Of a DNA stretch of 64,000 nucleotides, positions 56,268 to 64,000 are shown in pieces. Each line of letters opens with the position of its first letter. The stretch's first letter is position 1. Made by a program: the position numbers and the translations under genes. Origin of the DNA: Allodiplogaster sudhausi (lineage: Eukaryota > Nematoda > Chromadorea > Rhabditida > Diplogasteridae); contig CALZFC010000067.1 in the NCBI GenBank assembly GCA_945643635.1, forward strand, positions 126,001-190,000. Direction: 5' to 3'. The notes beneath the pieces were generated by a model that worked only from the letters and a program-made list of their open reading frames with translations, had not been told where the DNA came from and searched no databases.

Positions 56268-56986
56268 ATTCTTGAATGTTACAGTAATTTAATACAGAAG
56301 ATATTGGAATAAGGCGGAAAACGCACTCGAAACGTCCTGTGAAATTAAAGGAATATTAAGGCAGGCAGAAAACAGCAAAACCACCTGCCGAATGACGCAA
56401 GGAATAAACTGCGTTTTCCTACAAATAATGAGAGATCGATCTACATATCTGTAAATAACTTTTGCGTCCATAAAGAAAGCTTATATCCAAGTTCGGGCAA
56501 GAAACGACACATCTTCATACTCATCGATTCTCTCTGCCTCGCTATCAAAACCTGTCCTCGGGCCGGCCGCTTTCTCTTGCAGCTCAAAGCCTTATTCCAA
56601 CTGGGGCTGAAAAGAGTGTCCTTGGCTATATCGGAGGAAAGGAGGAGATATGGCCCGTTTCGCTCTTTCTTCTTTTCCTTCTTCATCATCTTCTTCTTCT
56701 CTGATCGCATTTATGTATATGCGCATAGTCTGCGAACAACATTTAAAAAAATAAATATATTTTTTAATTGTTAATTTATTTTCTAAACACTGTTTACACC
56801 GAAGGACTCGAGTTACAGGTCTCTTCAATACTTTCTCTCACACGCTCTTTCTCTCCCTCTACATATCTCTCTTACTCGCTCCCGCTCTCCCTCTCTCGTT
56901 CTCTCTCGCTCTCCGACACCCTCCCTCTTTCTATCTCTTATCTTGCTCTCCCTCTCTCTCTCTCTCTCTTTCTCTCTCGCCAACCG

Positions 56987-57017
<31 letters not shown>

Positions 57018-57106
57018 CCCTCTCTCGCTCTCTCGCTCTTGTCAGGCGCGAATTCAACATCGCGTTCCTGGGCTCCTTTAACAATTCCACATAATCAATT
57101 TGAAGA

Positions 57107-57569
57107 ATGGCGACGTTTCCCTTCGTTCTTCTCCGCGTCTTCATCACCTTGACATTCGCTCGCATTGCCAAGGCCTGCATGGCAATGCAGCCAAACCATC
57201 CAGGCAATGGATATGCAGCCAACTCATCCGAATACGACATGTTGGCTACTTGAATGTGACAAGACATGAATAGGCAGTAGTCAATGCAAGATGGCTGCAA
57301 AACGATTAAAAAAAAACGGCTACAAATTCCAGTTTATAGAATTTTTTTATAGTAAACCAGTCATGTTTTTATTCAGGTTACTACAAAAGTGCGTCAAGAA
57401 ATGGAAGAGTGAAGGAAATTCTTCTCAGGAAGCGCAAGCAGGAAAAGGCGACATGCGATCGAATGAGCGGAGACTGGCGACTACAGCGCCAAGGGCGAGA
57501 AATTTTGGAACGGATAACACACGGCAGGCTCGGTATTCAGTGGAAATACATATCTCCAACAAATACTAA
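57107..57569 (+). CDS. Small secreted peptide precursor (ACMAM family), two exons
   Basis: Exon 1 (57107-57240) begins MATFPFVLLRVFITLTFARI, a clear signal peptide, then AKACMAMQPNHPGNGYAANS and SEYD, with donor GTTGGC in phase 2. Exon 2 (57377-57569, acceptor TTATTCAG) reads LLQKCVKKWKSEGNSSQEAQ and ends at TAA. Relative to the paralogues at 7675 and 47323 it has one extra A in TCTCAGGAAGCGC, so the conserved SRKRKQ run is read as SQEAQAG and the C-terminus differs. About 108 residues. The gene is open and spliceable, but the frame change makes its status uncertain. A CT tract (56830-57040) and the dispersed GCGCGAATTC motif lie just upstream. Confidence 0.55.
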
Positions 57570-58397
57570 ATAAAAAAGAAATTTCTTATTTACATATAAA
57601 AAATCATCCTTGAGATTGTCATCGTTTATCTGTTTTATGTTTTGTCTGATTAATCTTAATCACCTCATTAATCTTTCTCTATTCTCCACAGTTCGTTTAT
57701 GATAACTGAAGTGAACTGCTGAAATGGCCGTACAGCTCTTTTTTTCAAAATTTATTTTACCAGCTCTTGCGTTCAATAATGAAAAAAATGGTGTTTATTC
57801 AGTCCACTTTCAAATATCCTTGTTCTTGTCATTAATCAGATTGTTATCCCATTGTCAATATTGATCTCGTGCTAAAGTAAATGACAAATTAAAAATGACA
57901 GCACCAATTCCTTTTAAATTTTTATCACCCTGATAGCTTCATCGTTGCATTCCATGACTTTAAAGTAATTAGTGTTGCTGCGCCGGTGAAAACCACGGGT
58001 GTTCGAGACCTGTGAAAGAATTAATAGTTTCAAACATTTAAGTGTATTTAAACTTCCCGCAATTAGACTACATTTAAACACCCGGCCCCTTATTGTGGAT
58101 TATTATTGCTAAGCACGTCTTCCTCTTCGATTTATCTTCTGAACAGAATGCAAAAGTAATATTCTCTCGACCTTTCGGAATCTGCACTCTTCGTTGGCTC
58201 TGCAATTTCAAGGACGGAGAAAGGATTACAAATTAAATAAGCAAAAATTGAGTGGCCAAATTGTTAAAAATTGGCAAATAATGAGAAAGGTGGAGAAAGA
58301 AAGAGAGAGTGAGAGAGAGAGAAAATGAACAGAGAGAGAGAGAGGGAGCGCGTGGAGATGAGAATCAGACTCAGTAATTGAAAAGAATTCATGCCAC

Positions 58398-58508
58398 CTT
58401 CAAGAACATTTGTCTCGCTGACCACCAACCTGTATCAGTCAGTTCGCCATCTTTGTCGTATACTTTCTGTTGTCATCGAAGAACATTCAGAACATTGTTA
58501 AGGTTCGT
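58398..58508 (+). pseudogene. AAT exon B relic
   Basis: TTTGTCTCGCTGACCACCAA starts like exon B, then an indel shifts the frame. The end FLLSSKNIQNIVK with donor GTTCGTG is preserved. It is preceded by a GA tract (58290-58350). Confidence 0.55.
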
Positions 58509-60093
58509 GCCTTTACTAATTAATTAATTTTTGCATATTTCGATTTCTGTTTATTCATTTACTTATTTATTCTGAGAATTTTCATTGAATGTTCTTCTAC
58601 GCGTTGCCCGGTAGTTCTGCTATGCCGATCTGCCATATTAATAAGTGATTGTCTAAATTGAATCGGTTCGTAAAGGTTTTCATAGAATGAATTATCAACA
58701 TTTTAGAAAAAAAAATCTTTTAAAATCAATTTGTAAAATTTCATAGATGTCGGCGACGGCATACAATGTTACAGACGTTTTTCGACGCGGACATCCCGTA
58801 CTGAGCTCGCGATGGGATATGTGCAATGTCTATCATCTTTTTTCCCCACTTCAATGTAATATAAAAAACTTAAAGTATTAGAATCACTCTCTTGCCATTC
58901 TCACGCAGCTCATTGTGTGACCTGAGAAATATGTAGTACACGCGAGAGTGAGAGAGTGAGGGTGAACGCGGCAATTAGAACCTGCATTAAATGCTTTTTC
59001 GGCGATCGCCCTCCTTTAAGACCATAATCAGACATTCTAAAGATCTCGCGAAACATGTTGCTAATTAGACCTTAAATGCATTTAAACATAGTACAAGAGA
59101 TTAAATATTTATCAGTGATCGCCCTTCTTAAACAAATTATAATAAGTATAAATAAGAGCCGATCTTCAGGACAAAACCGAACTATCTGTGCTTCCTCACT
59201 TCTTCTTCAGGCAATGCCCATAAGATGGCTAATTTATGAAAACGCGCAGAAATTGTGAGTTTTAGAATGTCTCTGTGGTTTGTTAAAGATCTTGAAAGGG
59301 GAAAAATGCAGACGAACATCCTTTGCACATATTGAAATATTAAGGCATGCTTGAAATCAGCAAAACCACCTCTCTTCGCCATGTCTATTCAACTCGACAA
59401 TATAACAAAAAAATTTCATCTGTACTTCCAGTATTATTTAGACCAATTAGAATGTCAGATCAAATATGCATGGCCTTTTCGGACCTTTTGGAGAGTTCCT
59501 ATTCCATGGCCATTTTTGTTCTGGCACAATGTTATTGTATTCAGTAATTATGTCAATGTGAACGTGAACGCATCGTTGCATTCCATAAATTTAACGTAAT
59601 TAGTGTTGCTGCGTCGGTGTGTGTTCGAGGTAGGCAAGGACCGTGATTGCCAAATAAGAGATTTCGTAGCTTTTCATTTACTTTCACGGTGATTACGATT
59701 TGTTAAATATTTTATTGAGCCCTCACTTAATTATTAATATTATTTAAATGAGGAATAATTCAAAAATAAAATAATATAAAAATAAAATAAATAAAAAGAT
59801 ATTGCAGGCTATTTTGAAGCTGTGATCATCTGGAAGGTGCCGGTAAATCTCTCTCTCTTTTTCTCCAGCAAGCATTTCTCCTTCTTTTCCCTTCATCCCC
59901 GCATGTTGGCCTCATCTCCCTATCTCTATCATGAATGAATAATAAAAAATTATCTATAAAAAATTAGAGATATATATCGGTTAATAACAATTTGTATCAA
60001 AGGCAACAGAAATTCATTCTCCTTGCGGACGACCAGTTCTAGATCCTGTGCACATAAAGGATTCATTTTACATTTATTTAAGATGCAAAAACA
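58509..60093. other. Intergenic region with vestigial blocks
   Basis: Contains a TIL tail relic (59207-59257, RWLIYENAQKL then a stop) with the TIL 3' block at 59334-59379, the AAT upstream block (59450-59640), and a faint exon A-like acceptor at 59807. No intact gene. Confidence 0.5.
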
Positions 60094-61314
60094 ATGCGAA
60101 AACATAACGTGAACGGAGTTGTTGATATCCTAAATAGGCGGCGTATATTTCAAGTCCGCCGGGACATATTAGACGACGATTACTGCAGAGCGGCCAGTGG
60201 AATTTCACATTCCATTTCGTCACCGTCGAAGAAGAGCATTGACGAGGACATGGACGGCCTTGAAGTCGATCGAGATGTTCGCGCGCGCGGAGCGATTCGC
60301 AACAAACACCACGGAAGAAACCGTGCGTATTTCAACAGTTTTATGATTGGGAAACATAAAAAAGCTCGTCGGTATCTGGCAGACTATAGCTCATTGGAAA
60401 GATAATGTTTTGCTCTACAACCTAAGATAGAAAACCCTTGCGTTTTTTTTCCATATAAGAGAATGGCGCCTCTCCAAAGTCTAGAGGCCGCTCAGACCGC
60501 AAAAGTGAATATTTTCAAATTCTAATTTAGTAGCTTTATAAAGCAATACCTTGTCTATTTATGACAAAATTTTCACGAATATTGCTTTATTGCGAGCGAA
60601 ACAGCAAACGCGAATGTGCGACCATCTCTGCAAGTTTCATCGGGCTCTCGACTTTTAAACATCGCACAGCTCGTCATCAAGGGTATCGGTGCATTAATGT
60701 TTTTTTTGCACATTGCTTATTTTTTATAATAGAAGGTTTTTCTTCCGTATAGTAAAAGAAATTATTTTCTTTCTTAATTGTTAGATATGAAAGGAAAAAA
60801 GCAGTTGTTCAGAATCATCGCCTAACCTCGACTCTCCTCCCCAGTACTCTCCCTCTTCTGCACCGTCGCTCGCAGCTTCAAAAGCAACGGCATCCCCCGC
60901 TGCAGATAACAATGCTACGGCACTCTCCCCTGCAGCTTCTCCATCGTCGGCTTCCTCTCGCCGTCTGTTACCTTCAGCGGTTAATTGAGGAGAACGACAT
61001 AGATGTGATAGAGGGCGAGCATAGAGATGAGTAGACAGAGAGAGAGAGTGAGAGAGAGAGAGAGAGAGAGTGAGAGAGAGAGAGAGAGAGCTAGAACAGT
61101 AGTATAGCTAATTTTCTTGAGCGCGAGCCAGCCCGACATTCACGAGCTCTTCCCGTTCCAGAAGAAGATTGAAAGCATTCAAGATGAAATGGCCTTCAAA
61201 AGGGCGGCCCGCTACAACCCGGCTAGGGATGGGGAGTCATTTCTCCTTACTCGCGACCTTGTTCATCATCTTGGAAGAAGTAAAGAGTTTCTCAGCAATC
61301 GAATGACTCAGTAG
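60094..61314 (+). CDS. Unrecognised Ser/Pro/Ala-rich protein, three exons
   Basis: Exons 60094-60371 (donor GTATCT), 60805-60979 (acceptor AAGCAG, donor GTTAAT) and 61132-61314 (acceptor GCCAG, stop TAG) join in frame (phases 2 and 0). The product is about 210 residues. The N-terminal part is charged (GVVDILNRRRIFQVRRDILD, later RARGAIRNKHHGRNR); the middle is low-complexity (SSPNLDSPPQYSPSSAPSLA and similar); the C-terminal part is helical and charged (DIHELFPFQKKIESIQDEMA, SFLLTRDLVHHLGRSKEFLS). Unlike the neighbours it shows no decay. The first ATG is preceded by an in-frame stop, but an upstream exon is still possible. I do not recognise a domain. The second intron (152 bp) is mostly GA repeat. 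Confidence 0.5.
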
Positions 61315-63429
61315 TAAATCGAGAAGTCCCTTGACTGTAGAATCACAGAGTAACAACGAGCAGATTTATATCGTGTACAGTGAATCCCAAGGGAATAGTG
61401 ATTACTCAATCAATTAATCGTCTTGACTCCAAACTTCAATACATCAATCAATACTCAATGTGACGAAGATGACTGAAATGCTGGAAGAACTTGAGCTGCT
61501 CAAAGCATGAACTTGATGAGAAGGAGTAATCAAGTGGAGAATTCAATAGAGGGGATAACTGAGAGGAATTCAACGAAAGAAGTAATCAAGAGAAAATAAC
61601 GAAGAGTGTTTAAGGTATGAACCTTAATTAAACGAGAGACTGAAAGAGACTCTAATCAAAGGAGAATGAGAAAGAGCAAGAGAAAGAGAAAGAGAGAAAG
61701 AGAGAAAGAGAGAAAGGGTGCACCGGGTGGGCCTTGCGCCCCTTGAAGTCGGAAGAGAAGAAGCAAGAGGAGAAGAAAACGGGGAGAGAGAAGAGATTGG
61801 CGGCGGCTTGGAGACACCAACGCCCGGTTGCTCTCACAACCCTCAAACACGGATGAAGATTCCATGACGAGGTATCGGGACTAGAGCGAGCACGCCGAAG
61901 GGAGATGAGTTTGGCAGTCACAGAAGCAAAGCAGAGCCTAATGAAAGCGACTTAGCAACCATCTTCCTTGTCCATCTTCTCCATATCTACACACCATCTG
62001 GAACCCCGTCGTTTTTTATTGGCGGCTAATATTATGCTAAATTTCAGGAAGTTGCAAGAGAAACCCCATCAATATAGTAATAATACAGTAACGTTGTTCC
62101 AAGTGAAATGTGACATTTGTATAGCACCTTTGTTGAGAGGGTCCCATATGGACATCATGTAAATTTATGTGAACAGACTTTCCTTTCCGAGGATATAACG
62201 AATGTTCTTTATTTAAAAAAATATTAGTAATTAAAAGAGGATTCAATATAACATATTTAGCAGAGCATAGAAGCAGTACAGTAAAGGTAAATGAAAAGCG
62301 GCGGAATATCTAATTTGGCAACCTCCACTCTATGTTCACTAAATCAACACATATCCGGAAACCCGAGGTTTTCATCGGCGCAGCAACCTTATTTATGATA
62401 AACTTATGGAATGCAACGATTTAAAGCGCATCTCTCCATTATAGTTAATGAACAAAATAAGATTGTGCCAGAACAAAAGTGATGAATAGAAACTCTGCAA
62501 AAACTACCAAGTGGACATATTTCTCTCTTTCTCTCTCTCTCTTTCTTTTCTCTCTGTCCCTCTATCTCTTTTCCGTTGAGATCGTTCTCTCTCCTTTGCA
62601 TAAGCTATTCTACATTTTACAATCTCCTTCTCCTTCTTGTATATGTTAATTCATCATTCTCTTTGTCCTCCACTCTCTCTCTCTCTCTCTGCTTTACTTT
62701 GCTCGCCGTCTCTCTCTTTCTCCTCTCCATCCCTCTCTGTAGCTCAACTCCTCTCCTACGCACGCCGTGAACGGGAACAGTAGCTTTTTTTTTAATTAGT
62801 CAATTTTTAATAGAATTTGTGTTGAATTTATATCTATTTAAATAATAATAATACTAATTAAAAATATCATAACATAATTTAGAGCCACATAAGTACGGTA
62901 AAAGTAAGCGAAAAACGGTAATATCTCAATATCTTTGACTTTCGTCGCCATATCTCTACACAAATCTGGAAGACCTGTGGTTTTCATTGGAGCGAGCTAA
63001 TGTTATGCATAATTTAGGCCATATAACCCGTTACTCTCGTGAACCTTGATTTGTTAGAGGCTGTCCCGTGATCTATTCACGCTTCCACTAGCATACAAGC
63101 GTGAAAGCGAAATGCTGGAAGGGAGATGAGCAGCAATCGCACCAAGTATTAAAGAAAAAAAATTGTTTTTTTTAAAATTATTATTATCAATTCTACTGTG
63201 AAAATCCTCAAAGATCGAAGTAATGGCAAATAGCATAGATATATGATCGAACTCGGGCAACGAACCACCGGTCAGCGAAAAGCCAGAGTTTTGACATTTA
63301 CAAGCTCTAATGTAAAATCGCCTGAAGCTAATCTGACGTTTATTTTTTTAATAGTTCTCTTTTCTTCTTTTCTATATTAATGGCCACTCTGAGGAAAGAG
63401 CGAAAGAGAGCGGGAGTGAGGAAACGTTC

Positions 63430-63476
<47 letters not shown>

Positions 63477-63572
63477 TGAGAGAGTGAGAGAGAGAGAGAG
63501 TGAGAGAGTGAGAGAGTGAGAGAGTTAGTGAGAGAGAAAGAGAGAGCGAGTGAGAGAGAGAGTGTGGATAGG
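61315..63572. other. Intergenic region with AAT-related relics
   Basis: AT-rich DNA with short GA/CT tracts (61670-61720, 62520-62570, 62670-62750). Relics: the AAT upstream block (62360-62560), a faint exon A match on the minus strand (62763-62790) and the NMIE-type block (63230-63350). No supported gene. 63430-63565 is a GA microsatellite that abuts the retrotransposon. Confidence 0.5.
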
Positions 63573-64000
63573 GAAGATAAAAAGATCCCTTCATTGTTTC
63601 TAAAAGGTTGTGCCACATCCCTTGCTCTTTCTTTGTCTATTATTTTCCAGTTTTCTTTTGATTCGGGCGTAATTCCCTCTGAATGGAAAGAAGCTGTTGT
63701 TAAGCCCCTATTCAAAAAAGGTGCTCGCAATGATCCTTTCAACTATCGTCCTATTTCTCTTACCAGCTCTATCTCTAAATGTATAGAACGTATCATAAAA
63801 TTTTCAATTTCTCAGCATCTCGCTGATAATCATCTACTCTCTGACAACCAATTCGGGTTTCGTAGTAAGCGCAGTTCTACATTACAATTGTTGGTATATA
63901 AGAACAAATTGCTTGAGCTTCGGGCAAGAAAAATTACTTTCGATGTGTTGTATATAGACTTCGCCAAAGCCTTCGATACTGTCTCGCAATCCAAACTCTT
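63573..64000 (+). mobile_element. Non-LTR retrotransposon reverse transcriptase, partial
   Basis: Open plus-strand frame to the window edge. RT blocks are visible: SGVIPSEWKEAVVKPLFKKG, then NYRPISLTSSISKCIERII, then LSDNQFGFRSKRSSTLQLL and LYIDFAKAFDTVSQSKL, motif A with its catalytic Asp. The order and wording (W..A.v.PlfKKG, YRPISL, QfGFR, DfaKAFD) are those of jockey/CR1-like non-LTR elements. The 5' part (endonuclease, first RT blocks) is missing; the copy begins right after a GA microsatellite, as expected for a 5'-truncated insertion. The rest is off the window. Confidence 0.85.

Overview
The window looks like nuclear DNA of a nematode. Four things point there: genes coding Ascaris-type TIL-domain (trypsin-inhibitor-like, Cys-rich) proteins split by phase-conserved introns; multi-copy exons of the nematode-expanded amino-acid transporter (AAT) family carrying the GGHAAFPTIQHDM signature; a BEL/Pao LTR retroelement with a phlebovirus-like envelope, known from nematode Cer elements; and small exons with T-rich introns ending in CAG. 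The genus cannot be fixed from the sequence; a non-Caenorhabditis, perhaps diplogastrid-like, worm is only a guess. Much of the DNA is (CT)n/(GA)n microsatellite, which creates many false Ser/Leu- or Arg/Glu-rich open frames.

Layout. 0-5.6 kb: two minus-strand paralogous genes for two-domain TIL inhibitors; the first runs off the left edge. 7.7-8.9 kb: a complete two-exon gene for a small secreted peptide, with spare peptide cassettes in its intron. 9.8-11.3 kb: two non-autonomous DNA transposons, one of them an hAT-like element with a perfect 8-bp target duplication. 12.0-13.0 kb: three exons encoding the C-terminal part of a probable death-domain protein. 14.7-18.4 kb: a multi-exon kelch-repeat gene on the plus strand. 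20.6-29.5 kb: a nearly young BEL/Pao element (gag, protease, RT, RNase H, integrase, phlebovirus-like env) with 358-bp LTRs differing at one base, yet broken by one frameshift and two stops. 30.3-43.0 kb: an almost perfect 6.3-kb direct tandem duplication; each copy contains decayed AAT exons and a 2.8-kb TIR transposon with subterminal repeats, and the second copy ends inside a large hairpin. 43-59 kb: a graveyard of AAT, TIL and secreted-peptide exons in both orientations, including one AAT copy whose five recognisable exons are in order but broken. 60.1-61.3 kb: an unrecognised three-exon gene with a Ser/Pro/Ala-rich middle. 63.6 kb to the end: the start of a 5'-truncated non-LTR reverse transcriptase.

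The main theme is local expansion and decay of three small-gene families (TIL inhibitors, secreted ACMAM peptides, AAT transporters), with conserved non-coding blocks that travel with them. Exon borders were inferred by eye from GT/AG sites and phase closure. No similarity search was possible, so family names rest on motif recognition.
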